Below, in pieces: positions 53,001-64,000 of a stretch of DNA of 64,000 bases (positions within the stretch are counted from its first letter, which is position 1; every line of letters begins with the position of its first letter). This DNA is from Liopterus haemorrhoidalis (Eukaryota; Arthropoda; Insecta; Coleoptera; Dytiscidae). The position numbers and the translations under genes are program-made. The stretch covers positions 22,591,403-22,655,402 of the forward strand of contig OZ020617.1 of assembly GCA_963971575.1 (NCBI GenBank), given 5' to 3'. Below the pieces are notes generated by a model, which was not told the origin of the DNA, did not search any database, and worked only from the letters and a program-made list of their open reading frames with translations.

Positions 53001-53710
53001 TTCAAAAGCCTCAAATTCAATTAAAATTAATTAATTCCGAAAATTAAAGCAGATAAGTTTGTAGAACACGAAAAACACTTAAGAATGCATACATAAACTT
53101 AACCTAAAAAATGGCGAGAAAAAGATAAAATACAAAAAAACCCGGGAATTTATTACACAACCTAATACATTATTGAGAGAACTCGCGATTATTATCTATT
53201 GTTTTCAATAACTCCCTAGTTCCCCGCACTCCTACTATATTTTCGACTCAACAAACAAAACACTTATAATATCTGCAATGTCTGCTGAATTTAGCAATAT
53301 CACTCGAGAAAGGATGGGTAAAAATTTAGAAAATCACTCGAGGACGGGTACAAAACATTTAGAAAATCACTTGAGGACCGAGGGCGACAGAAATTCGCAG
53401 TAACGCAAAAAAGGACGCAGATATTTCTGCTGTCTAATCTAATTTAATCATAAATATTATTACAGATTCCGATAGACCTCGCGTAAACTAAACAAATGAC
53501 ACCTTATGCTACGTGCTATCAGGTCGTAGACCCACGTTATACTAATTTTAGCGCCAATTTGAACTGATCGCTTATTTGAGCCGATTTGACCACAAAACAG
53601 CGGATGCACTCGCTTCTCACTATTGCGTCATCTGACCTTGAACGCTATTTTGGCCGTCTCTTTGGACCTTCCTCTCTTCAACTCAATTTTTATATTGTTG
53701 GTAGCTTGTA
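53001..53710. other. Spacer, nothing recognised
   Basis: Short direct repeats occur near 53305-53375 (CACTCGAGRA...GGGTA...AATTTAGAAAATCACT, twice). No gene. Confidence 0.4.
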
Positions 53711-54543
53711 TATGGGTTGATCCAAAAGATCGTCCCGTTTTTTTTTTTTTTTTTTTGATAAAATTTTTATTAACTAAAAGTAACACTTAATCAATACAGT
53801 ACGTGCTATTCTGTTCGATGTCCTTTCTCCATCTCTCCGGTAGCTGCATAATCAGGTTTCTGACTAAAGAACTGATTCGTCATTTTTCAAGTCTTCCAAA
53901 AAAGTAAAGTTTTTACCATCTAATCTGTTATGAAGCGATCTAAACAAATGGTAGTCGGATGGTGGAAGGTCAGGAGAGTATGGTGAATGAACCAAAACAT
54001 CCCAGTCAAGCTGTAAAAGTTTCTGTCGGGCGGCCACAGACACGTGTGGTCTAGCATTGTCTTAATGGAACGCAATGCCGTTAACCCCAATGGGGTTAAT
54101 GCCCATTAACCCCATTCTGTTGGATAATTAATGCCGCTTCTGCTCGATTGCTCACTTTTATTCGCTTGGTTGTGAACAGTTTTCTCCGAATTAATAGTAA
54201 AAAAAAAATAAAAAACGTTAAATTTTCTGAACCACTTACGACACGTGGAATCGTCAACGGCATCCTCACCGTACGCAGCACAAATCTTTTTCTTCGTCTG
54301 CGTAGCATTCTTGCCTTTTCGGGAATAAAAAAGCATAATGTCGATGTTCCTTATTTTCTGTCAATTTTAATGCTTAAGAAAATTTAAAAAACCTAACCAA
54401 ATAACATTTTTTTTTCCGATGTACTCACTCAAATGCTTTTTATGAAATGACCTCAAAACTTAACATGCGTGAAGTCAACAACACGTCTGTTTTGCACTGC
54501 AATGCCATCTAAAAACGGAACGAACTTTTGCATCAACCTCATA
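53711..54543 (-). mobile_element. Internally deleted mariner (third family)
   Basis: The inverted ends match with a few changes: TATGGGTTGATCCAAAAGAT on the left and, reversed, ATGAGGTTGATGCAAAAGTT on the right, each next to TA. The minus strand at 54336-54230 encodes RKGKNATQTKKKICAAYGED and CRKWFRKF, the N-terminal helix-turn-helix of a mariner transposase. Near 53950-53770 are remnants of its C-terminal end (LDGKNFTFLEDLKN). The catalytic middle is largely missing, giving an 0.83-kb deletion derivative. Confidence 0.8.
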
Positions 54544-56371
54544 TTTTTGGAATTATTGAAAAAAGCCTAGTATACACTTTTCTTGGACACACTGAATTTT
54601 ACCGAGGGACCCAGTACTGGAACGAAACAATAGTCAAATTCACCGTTAAAAAATATCATTTTTCTACAAATCATATTAATCAGATCAAAATATATTTGAA
54701 ATCGCACAATCAGAAGGGCCGCGAGCTAAAATTTCTTAAATAGAACCTGCGGGCTAACGTATTACTCTAACAAATTAATGCAAATTTTAAGACCGGCCCT
54801 GTGTTTCGTTTAATTACAATACAAGAAACCTTGATTACACTTGTACACTATATTGTAGTAATAATACGACAGACTAAAAATACTAAATATTAGGAATTTT
54901 ATGATTTGCTCTCCCATTACTAGAGGTGAAAGAAATTTGCGTGTTGAAAGTAAATAAAGTATTTCTGTCAGATTGTGGATATACCTGACTAAGCAAACAG
55001 TATCGAATTGACATTTAAATCTGCACTGGAATAACTGCGCATTAGTAGCTACAAATCTGATTGTGTGAGTCTTTTATTACACCTATACAACGTATTTGTT
55101 GCTTTGTATGTTATATACTGTGTTATTAGACGTAATAAATTCAGTTGATACAAAAGATTATATATAATATAAAGTTGTAACATTTACTCTTATTTGATCT
55201 ACACATTTTACAGACAGAAAATACAGTTTTACTAATTATGGTAATTAGAAAAGAAATACAACTAACGCATAATCTACAGGGTTTTTGGAAACTGTTTGAA
55301 GTATTGCTCAATTCCTTATTCTAAGAAATATGATGGATGTTAAATTATGAACTAAGAATATTAAATTAAAGAAACAGTTGACCGTCAAATAAACGAGTCA
55401 AAGTTCAGGAAAATATTTCTTTCTAAAATCATCAGGAAATAACGTCAAATCGTCAGTAAAGTGACTCCAAATCAGCAGTGAAGAAAACATATTTTGTACG
55501 AATTTATGTATCGGCATACAGGTTGCATACCTAAACATTAAAAGAAGTGAAAAAAAAAAAATAAATGTCAAACGTGGTTGAACATAAAAATTTCTATCGA
55601 ATACATTAAAAACAGTAAAGTATTAGTGAATAATATGGTTTTTGCTTAATAATTGGGACAAGATTTACTATATCCCACTGCAAACTATATACAGATGGCA
55701 GCACTTAACGACTACACTAAATAATTCAAGAATTATCAGTGGCTATAAAACAATGGTTTCTGTTTATTTATCACATTAAAATATCATTTACCTTTTAGTT
55801 TAGGTTAAATTCACCTTAAAAGCACTATCTTCGGTTATGGTTGATAACTTTTTTAATTTTTTTATAAACCACCTAAAAAGAAATTGTATTTTAACTGTTC
55901 TGTGCAGGGTCAGGGACAGTGATTCACCTTAAAATCACTATCTTAGTTCTTAGCAACTAAGTTCTGCACAGTCCCACCTGTTTAAAATCTCTGTATATTG
56001 AACAAATGACATGTGTGTGACGCATGCGCAGTGTTCAGTGGGATATTGTAAATCTACCCCAAAAATTTATAAAATTTCAGGATTTCAGAAAAAAATCAAT
56101 GTGCACCTTGGCACTGAAACTCTTTTTTATCACTCACGTGGTTATTTACCTCGGCTAATGCCTCGGAAAATAATATCAACAATTCGTACAACTCTACTTC
56201 AGTGAATATAGTCATTTTTTAGCATTGTGCGAAACTAGACAGTAATTTCTTTTTAATATTATCTGCCTGCATCTCAAATATTAAATGATTATTAATGTTG
56301 GGTAATCTGCTCAAAATATAACAGTTTAAATATCAAATGTCAAATTTTAATTCTAATTATGAAATACATTT
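54544..56371. other. AT-rich spacer, nothing recognised
   Basis: The words TTCACCTTAAAA and CACTATCTT occur twice (55808-55830 and 55924-55944), and CTGTGCAGGGTC/CTGCACAGTCCC nearby form a weak inverted pair; it may be a small degraded repeat. No gene supported. Confidence 0.4.
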
Positions 56372-57532
56372 TCTTATTATATATATAAAAGCCCTAATTT
56401 CTGTGTATCCTCGTAACGCTAAGTTCCTAGATGCTAGCGGAGCTTGAGGTGTGTGGTCGGTCGTTCCCCACCATTCAGTGCGACGTTCTCCGACAACAGC
56501 TCACTTAGGCTAAGCACATAGTGAAGCAGAGAGCAAAGTAGCTATGAAAGTGGAGAGTAAAACAGCGAAAGAATGTCGCGCTTATTAAAGAGTGTCTACA
56601 CATAGTGACGCGTTTAAAATCGAGCAGAAAGTTCACAAAATTATAATGGATTTTTTACTAACAGAAAACTCTTCCCTGAAAATTTGGTATTTACTAAAAA
56701 ATAAAAATAAACACACTAGAAGGTGTAATGTTCACAGAATAAATAAAAGTAGACATATACATTTCATTATTTCTATATGCAACTCCGCGAACATCCAGAA
56801 AAGTTTCATTCCTATTTTCGCATGAGTATTTCTACGTTTGATTATATTTTGGAAAAAATTCAACATAAATTGTTAAAAAATGGACAAATTTCAATCGGAA
56901 CCTACTATAAATACCTCTTATAAATGAGTACTACTTGTAAATGCCTCAATATCCATTTTAAACAATTATTTTAGCAACGATGATAGCAGAGAAATCAAAA
57001 TTGTATGAACGCGTCGCTTTGCTCGACTATAACAACGATATAACCTCGCTGCAGTACCCTCCACTTTATGCGTGTTAACAGGAATTCATTTATTTAATTT
57101 CGCCGCTTTGCTCTCCGCTTTCATCGCTGCTTTGCTCTCTACTTCACTATGTGTTTAGCCTTAGCGAGAATATAGCTCTTAGCTCTCCACACAGTATATA
57201 CCTTGGCTTAATTAAAGAATATTGTGTGAATTAACGTTATGCCCGCGGGCTGTGTCTGGCCCGATACTTATTTTTAAACGACACGCATTGAGCGGCTTTT
57301 TAGGATTTCCTAGGTATAACCAAAAACAGCTATACCATTGATGTCCAGCATATGGGCCGCGTTTTAAACGACACGCATTAAGGAGCTTTTTAGGATATCC
57401 TAGGTATAATCAAGAAACGTTTTTGTTTTGTTAATATACGCAGAATCATGCAAATTTTAATAATTGATTCCTGCTTATATTGATATTTATTCGATATCAG
57501 TTTGCCAACGTTGTTGGCAACGGGTCTGCTAG
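56372..57532 (+). mobile_element. Non-autonomous Helitron
   Basis: The 3' end has the diagnostic form: a perfect hairpin TTGCCAACGTTGTTGGCAA (57502-57520), eight bases, then CTAG (57529-57532) followed by T. The proposed 5' end is TCTTATTATATATATAAAAG at 56372, starting with TC. No Rep/helicase is encoded. The 3' end is well supported; the 5' end is a best guess. Confidence 0.65.
57272..57420 (+). repeat. 90-bp tandem duplication inside the Helitron
   Basis: TTTTAAACGACACGCATT is repeated 90 bp apart (about 57272 and 57362), each followed by AGCTTTTTAGGAT-like sequence and CCTAGGTATAA. Confidence 0.7.
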
Positions 57533-58205
57533 TGTTTATATAGTTGCCAAGGTAAATATCTCCTTAAAATTTCTTATAAAAGCCCGATTTACTGTGTTTA
57601 AAACAATCCGTCTCAAAATCCCATTCAATCATTAAAAGTCTATAGATTTCAAAATCTACTTCCGTATGATGCTAAGAAATTAATTATACATACGATATTC
57701 TACTATTTCTCTTAGTATTAAAATTTCACACAAGATGGAAGACCAGTATCTATAATAGAGGGTAAAGTTGGGATAGATGCTCGGTGGGATAAACGCCCCA
57801 CTTCGCATATATCCATAACGGTGTGTGTTTGTATCATTTCAGTACTGACAGTTTGTACGAAAAACACAGTCTGCTAAAATAAATGTGCTAAGTTATCATC
57901 ATTGTTGATAGTACCACGAAAATTTAAATTGTAAAGGTAAGTGATCATAGGAGTGTTTGTATTTCAATAGTTACGACACTTTATCTTAAGGTTTTATGAC
58001 GTAACTATAACTTAAACAAAATTAGTTTCATTACTAGGTGTCGGAATACACTTAACTTCACATTATAGAGTAAAAAATAATGCTCAATATTGTATACATT
58101 CGAAATAATCAGATGGGGCATCTATACCATAAAAAAAAGATACAAGGCCGCAATAAATGTGGGATATATATGGCTCGGGCATTGTATATATAATCTTATA
58201 ATAAA

Positions 58206-58207
<2 letters not shown>

Positions 58208-58242
<35 letters not shown>
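58208..58242. repeat. (TA)n microsatellite
   Basis: About 17 TA units. Confidence 0.95.
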
Positions 58243-58245
<3 letters not shown>

Positions 58246-58418
58246 TAGCGAAAATATAATTATGCAACATTTACACTTATTAACGATCGTAGTGTGCTAT
58301 ATCGTTGCTAAGGCATATTGTTTTATGTAAATAGAATACTAGAAAATATATCAAATGATGTGTGAGACGTATTAGTTTATCAATAAAATCATGTCTTATT
58401 ATTCATAAAATACCTTTT

Positions 58419-58425
<7 letters not shown>

Positions 58426-58473
<48 letters not shown>
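58426..58473. repeat. (AT)n microsatellite
   Basis: About 24 AT units, with a further short AT run at 58490-58505. Confidence 0.95.
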
Positions 58474-58476
<3 letters not shown>

Positions 58477-59746
58477 ATTTTTTTTTTTGTATATATATAT
58501 ATATAATCTTATACTAACATTTTCTCAAGGAAACGCAACAACCTATATGCCAAAATAGATACTTGTAAAATATATCGCAAAAATATGAAAATTTAGTAAG
58601 TCCTATCAAAAAAATTTTCATATAAAAGTTTTAGTTATTACTTGTATAGTAATTTTTGTCAAATAGATGTTTTAGAAATGTTTCTCTGTTGCGAAATATT
58701 TGCAAAAATCTGAAAATCGACACGAGTAAACTTTAATTTCTAGTTCACCGGTTTGTACCAAAAGTTGAACAACTGGTTCCATTGATGTCAAAAGATTAAA
58801 TATGCAGTTTCATAAAAATCCGTTTGGCTAAATTTGCTCTACACATCTCCATGGACCGATAGACACACAAACCGATAGACATCATGCTAAAAATAGTCAA
58901 AATCGGTATGATCACTCCCGTATATATGTTGGCGGTCGGTAAAAAAAAATAGTAATAAATTGTAATTTTGATTAAATTAAATTGTAATTTAAATTGTTAT
59001 TAAAAAAATATTAAAATTGTTGGTTAAAATCAAATGTATTATTTTACTGACGCATAAATTCCACCATATGGGGCAAAAATCCCATCGATATGGGATATAT
59101 GGCCAATTGCACTACTATTTTAAATAATCAATTTTATATATTTAGAATAATTATAAGTGTGTTAATCTTATGTTATTGTGTAGTAAGATTATCTAAGAAT
59201 TATAGCAAAGTAACAGATAAAGTTTAATAATTAAGATTAATGCAGTACGGTCTATAACTGGGGAAATTTACGATTTTTAATCGGATATTTAGATTTAAAC
59301 CAGTTGAATTGATGTATTTAACAAAAGTAATTACACATCAAAACCATAATGCTTTCATTTACGTCTTTTATTTTATAAAAGTGTATATTTGATAATTAGT
59401 GAGTTCAAGAGTTAAGATGGCGATGTAGCTATATGTTAGTTATTGTGTTTTAATCGATGATTGTGGTTATTTGTATTCAAACAGTTGAAATGATCTTACA
59501 ATATCCTTTAATTTAAGTATTTTTTAAGAAGAAAGTGTACATTTGATCATTTTTGTCCTTGACAGTTAGTTACCATGACAACCTCTATGCATTAATGTTA
59601 AAAAATGCCATTCTAAGATCTGCACTGAGGGCGTAAGGTACCTACTGTTCGTCAGGTAGTAGAAAAAAAAATATTTTTTTTTACTCACATTTTTCAGTCA
59701 CACGACCATTATCAAAGTTACTAAAAAATATATTTATATAAGTAAA

Positions 59747-59910
59747 TGCACAGGCACACACGTACTCGCACACGCACCTGCTCACAAACACGCACACGAA
59801 AACGCACACGCACACGAAAACACACACGCACACGCTTACGCACAAGAATACTCAGATGCACTCGAACTCGCACAAATGCACGCACGCACGCACGTGTGTG
59901 TGTGTGTATT
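59747..59910. repeat. CA/CG-rich minisatellite
   Basis: Imperfect CACACG/CGCACA repetition ending in a clean (GT)n run at about 59892-59909. The open frame across it (threonine/arginine rich) is a product of the repeat. Confidence 0.9.
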
Positions 59911-62109
59911 CATTCATTTTCAAAATGCGTAGGTATATTAATAGATTTATTTTACTTTAGGGATCCGGGGCTAAGACCTTTCCAGCCCGATAAATATTGC
60001 AGTTTGCGCCGGCCGTCAAAGGTAGGTACTTTAAAAAATTTCGAAAAGGAAGTCTCTAAAACAAGGAACCTGCGGCCGGGATGTTTATCAGATTTTGACC
60101 AAGATACAGTATGTGTTCTTTTGGTTCAAAATATTTACTTTGATGTTAATTTGTTTACAATAAACAGTATTCATTCAGTTACGAATTTGTGCAAAAAAAA
60201 ACGACATTAATTCTTACTTTACTTAATATATATATTCATATTCAATCAGAAGAAATAAAATTTCCGTGGACCGTTAAAAGAAGTCTAAGACTAGATAAAA
60301 AACGAGAATATAAAGGATGTATCATACTAGAACGCTATCCAAGTTTTAATTTTGTAGTTTTTTTTGTTCAGGGTCCACGTCTTTAGGTTTTGACTTATCA
60401 CACAGTATTTGAATATTATTTAAGACTTGGAAATTTTTTGTTTTTGCATGCGTACATCGTGTTATTATGAAAATTGGCAGTTTTACTTTGAAAAGTTTAT
60501 TTGTGAGGTTTCACTAAATTAATTAGTTGTTCTTCCAAAATCATTGTATTTAAATATTACATTCGAAAATAAGAATAATTATACAACAAACTAATCTGAG
60601 AGCGAGAGGGCATCAGTTGGCGCACGCGCTTTTTGACAAACCTGGGATTTACCCAGATTTACCCATTCCTCTGTGTATTTACACAGAGGAATTGAATCTT
60701 GTTCCATTTTCCTAGTCTTTAAAACCTAGTTTTTTTTTTTTCAGACTATCACACGCAAATGACTTCGATTCGAATGCAAAAACTTTAATTTTCCAAGTCA
60801 AGACGGTAATATTAACTCTAGTGCGATAAGGCCTTTAGAAGCATTACAAATATTCAGTTCATTTTGCTGCAAGCTGTTCACCCACGATAATAGCCGTCTG
60901 GCAGATCACTCTATATGAATGTAAGGCCAACAAACTACACAAAAGATATGCATAATAATGGGTCGCTGTCCTCTATCAGCGGTCATGATTTTCTACGGAG
61001 CTTTAGTTCTAAAGGGTGTGTGTATATATTGTCAACTTCATCAGTGTTCTATTGTTTTAAATAATAATTTATGAAACATCTAAAAACACTTCGTCTCCAT
61101 AAAATTAAATAACATTTTCATAGATTGAACAAGTCTAATTGTATGCGAATTCTAGAACGTAGTTTATTTCAAAATGTAACCGAAATATGTCATTTTCTTA
61201 AAGTATAATTTGAAACCTATATAAGTAGAGCATATGATATATAACGAAATAAAACGGACCAGTAAAATTGTCAGATATCCTTAGAAATGCAATAATAAGG
61301 GAACATCTGCACCTGCAGTTTTATCGCAGCATGGGCGTGCATTTTTGTCATATCAAGTAAAATTTATTGTTTTTCCCACTTTAATAACCAACTTTAAATT
61401 TCGTTCATCACTGATGATTTCAAAATTTCTACCTATGCTTGTGCCATAAATATAAAAGTAATGTAACCTTATAAAACCTGTAAATTTGATAAATTTCTGT
61501 GCCTGGAGATATAAAAATATTTTATTGTAAAATGCAATCTGGATGAATTAATGAATTACTACATATAATGTCACTGCTTGCATTATCCTAGTATACGAGA
61601 TTTAATAAGAAAAAATTAGCGCCGGCGACTAGCGACTAATGACTAGCGCCATAAAAGGTTATTAATAAAGAATTATTTAACATATAGATTATCACCTTTG
61701 AAATACTGCCCTTCAGCGGCTACACATAGCCATCAGTGTATTTTCCGCTTAAGGAAACACATTTTATATGCACTTTTTGGAATCGCTGTTAGATCAGATT
61801 CCGAATATTTATATATCTTTAATTATTCAATTAATAAAAAATATACATATCAGAAAAATTTAATATAATTGTGATTTTCTTTAAAAAGTATTAATGTAAA
61901 GATATAATTTATAAAATTTTGTTTCTATTCTAAATAAAAAAAAAAAAAATCGTCTATTATAAAAATATATACAAAGGTATATTAATAAATTTATTATAGT
62001 GCAGGGGTCGGAGCTATGAACTTCTTCGGGCCGATAAATGTAGTCAGCTCACGCCTGACGTTCGTTCACGTTTCGTCATGTCAAGTGCATGATAAGCAAA
62101 TTCTATTAT
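59911..62109. other. Spacer, no gene recognised
   Basis: AT-rich with an A-run near 61938. GC-rich words like those in hAT-type MITEs occur at about 59960-60085 and 61998-62035 (GGGGTCGGAGCTATGAAC), but no matching ends were found. It includes the hairpin at 60665-60692. Confidence 0.4.
60665..60692. repeat. Perfect 13-bp hairpin
   Basis: ATTCCTCTGTGTA, two T, TACACAGAGGAAT: all 13 stem pairs match with a 2-nt loop. Confidence 0.85.
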
Positions 62110-64000
62110 AAAAACATCTTGGATAGTTTTGGTTGAATACCTCGTTGAGAATCAACATCTGGTAGCTGTGTTCTTTGATATCGAAAAAGCCTATGACACC
62201 ACGTGGATTTTTGATATTCTCTGTATTTTGCGCTCTTGGGGTGTTCGCGGTCGCATGATGTTCTTTATACAAGACTTCATGTCGGACCGACGTTTCAAAG
62301 TGCGGATCGGAAACACACTGTCACAAATGTTTGCACTGGACAACGGGGTCCCTCAGGGTTCCATTCTGAGCGTTATATTGTTTCTGATTGCCATCAACGG
62401 TGCAGCGTCGTGTATTCGACCACCTGTAGAGAGTTCGATATTTGTAGACGATACTGCTATCTTTGTCGCGGAACGAAACATGAACAGTATCGAACGTCAG
62501 CTTCAGCTGACTGTAAATCGTCTCGCTACATGGGTAACAGAAAATTGATTAAAATTCTCGACCAGCAAAACAGTTTGTGTCCACTTTTGTAGGAAAAGGA
62601 GTGTCCATCCTAATCCTACACTCACACTTAATGGAACACAGTTACCTTTCACCGAAACTGCTAGATTTCTGGGTCTTGCGTTTGACTCACGTCTTACTTG
62701 GAGGGCACATTTTTTGTCCATCAAGAAGAAATGCCAAGTGTCGCTCAATTTGTTGCGGGTCCTCAGTCATAAGACATGGGGTGCAGACCGCACAGTTATG
62801 TTGCGACTATACCGTTCTCTAGTACGCTCTAAGCTGGATTATGGTTGCCTAGCCTATGGATCTGTGAAACACCAAGAAATCCTTTCGTACTAGTCCAATT
62901 CCAAGCTTGCTGTGCGAAGCAGGTGAACCATCACTGTACAGTCGTCGGAAGATTCTATCGGTCCGTTACGTTGCTGGACTTAGCGACAAACCTGATCGTC
63001 CAAGTTATGATCCAGTTTTCCGTAATAGGCATGTAGAAAGCTATCACAGAAAACCCAGAGCTAACCGACCGTTTGGTCTGAGGGCTTTTGACACCCTGAG
63101 CGACCTTGGGTTTGACATGCCTGAGATGGCCAGCATAGTTTTATGTACTATCCCACCATGGACACTACCGTGTCCCCTCGTAAATCTCACATTAACCAGG
63201 TTTCATAAAGCGACAATAATGCCCATCGAATACCAACATGAATTACAAAAAGCATTGCTCCCAAGGTTCAATGATACTGTGAGTTTTACTGACGGATCTA
63301 AATCTGGTACCAGGGTTGAGTGTGCGTTCGTAGTCCTGAATCCACGAAAACAGATTCAGTACCGTTTACACTCAATAACAAGTGTGTACACTGCTGAGCT
63401 GTACGCTATTTCAAGGCCCTGTCTTTTATTATGTCTCAGCAATCTCGTTCAAGTGTTATATTGACGGATTCGCTAAGCTAAGTAAACAGTATTGAAGACT
63501 CAGATCAAATGTATCCTCTTGTAGTAAAGATCTGGCTGCTACTTCACAGACTGAAGGATCAAAATGTGAAAGTAGAGTGGTTTTGGATACCAGGACATGC
63601 TGGTATCAGGGGTAATGAAGTTGCTGATGAAGCTGCAAAAGCCGCTTGCTATCGACGTACTATTGATGTTAGCTTCACATTTCCTGACGACGCAAAAGCA
63701 CATCTAAAGCAGTTTGTGCTAGCTAAATGGCAGGATGAGTGGAATAGTATGCATAATATCAAACTGAAACATATTAAGGGGGATACTAAATCATGTTCTT
63801 CCTGCAGGACTAACCGCAGGGAAGAAACCGCCATCACACGCCTCCGTATAGGTTACTGTTGGTGGACCTATGGACACCTCCTTCGAGGTGAAGAGCCTCC
63901 TGTATGTGAGACGTGTAACATAGATCTGTCTGTGTTACACATTTTAACTCAATGTGTACAGTTCGAGGGATATCGGGGAGAAGTTAGGCCTGTGCTATGA
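62110..64000 (+). pseudogene. Non-LTR retrotransposon with RT and RNase H, runs off the window
   Basis: Reverse transcriptase from 62129: VAVFFDIEKAYDTTW (first catalytic Asp block), GVPQGSILSVILFL and IFVDDTAIF (VDD box). It continues in another frame at about 62590-62870 (RFLGLAFDSRLTWRAHF-like). Linker and RNase H follow from 62907: PFGLRAFDTLSDLG, FTDGSKSGTRVECAFVV and VYTAELYAI; then in 63509-64000 VKVEWFWIPGHAGIRGNEVA and AITRLRIGYCWWTYGHLL with CETCNIDLSVLHILTQC. The layout is that of I/Jockey-group ORF2. The 5' part (ORF1, endonuclease) is absent and there are at least three frame changes, so it is a 5'-truncated dead copy. Confidence 0.88.

Larger units (their letters stand above)
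57533..59745. other. AT-rich spacer with microsatellites
   Basis: Contains (TA)n runs at 58208-58242 and 58426-58473. Around 57764-57810 and 59060-59105 are words of the type GGGATA..GCCCCAC and TATGGGGCAAAAATCCCATC; the interval between may be a degraded element with related ends. A repeat-like block lies at 58560-58940. No gene. Confidence 0.4.

Noticed and set aside
57764..59110. Possible element bounded by GGGATA/GCCCCA words
   Set aside because: The two ends do not form a clear inverted repeat and no target duplication was found.
59746..60210. 154-codon frame
   Set aside because: Its first third is translated CA/CG minisatellite (Thr/Arg repeats) and the remainder has no recognisable features.

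Overview
This is an AT-rich arthropod (most probably insect) genomic window made almost entirely of transposable elements. I found no ordinary multi-exon host gene. The insect-type assignment rests on the element mixture: several mariner families, non-LTR retrotransposons with RNase H, a Ty3/gypsy element, a hAT MITE, a Helitron end and a Maverick/Polinton. The species cannot be named from the sequence.

The centrepiece is a Maverick/Polinton (virus-like DNA transposon, adintovirus-type gene set) at 14477-30330, 15,854 bp, bounded by an exact 6-bp target duplication TAGGAG (14471-14476 and 30331-30336). It has long inverted repeats (2,500 bp left, 2,259 bp right; the difference is two units of a 120-bp tandem repeat) that themselves carry small genes. 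The unique part encodes, leftward: a BIR/IAP-like protein, a truncated matrix-metalloproteinase-like protein, an rve integrase, a collagen/tail-fibre-like protein, a conserved Maverick protein and the packaging ATPase; rightward: a PLA2-type minor capsid protein, the adenovirus-type protease, a penton-like protein, a 46-residue small ORF, the major capsid protein and a 176-residue protein; and leftward again a 284-residue protein. No protein-primed DNA polymerase B is visible. The morphogenesis set is nearly intact, so it looks like a recent virus-like element that cannot copy itself with its own polymerase. A 35-bp motif, twice with a TATA-like box beside it, lies upstream of several of these genes.

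The Maverick sits inside the SGNH-hydrolase-type ORF1 of a CR1-like non-LTR retrotransposon (about 14155-44935). The same non-LTR copy was also hit by an 11.26-kb Ty3/gypsy retrotransposon (32670-43928, 3-kb LTRs differing at only a few positions, target duplication TAAT) in its reverse transcriptase, and by a 303-bp hAT MITE (44596-44898, target duplication CTATAGAC) near its tail. Ignoring each insert makes the host reading frame continue across the junction.

Left flank (1-14150): a 2.9-kb foldback element with 1.2-kb arms, a mariner-like transposase relic split by a 1.5-kb insertion, a 497-bp direct repeat 2,320 bp apart, and non-LTR fragments. Right flank (44940-64000): repeats, a non-LTR 3' end, remnants of three different mariners between 51.2 and 54.5 kb, a non-autonomous Helitron, AT and CA/CG microsatellites, and a degenerate RT-RNase H non-LTR element running off the window end.
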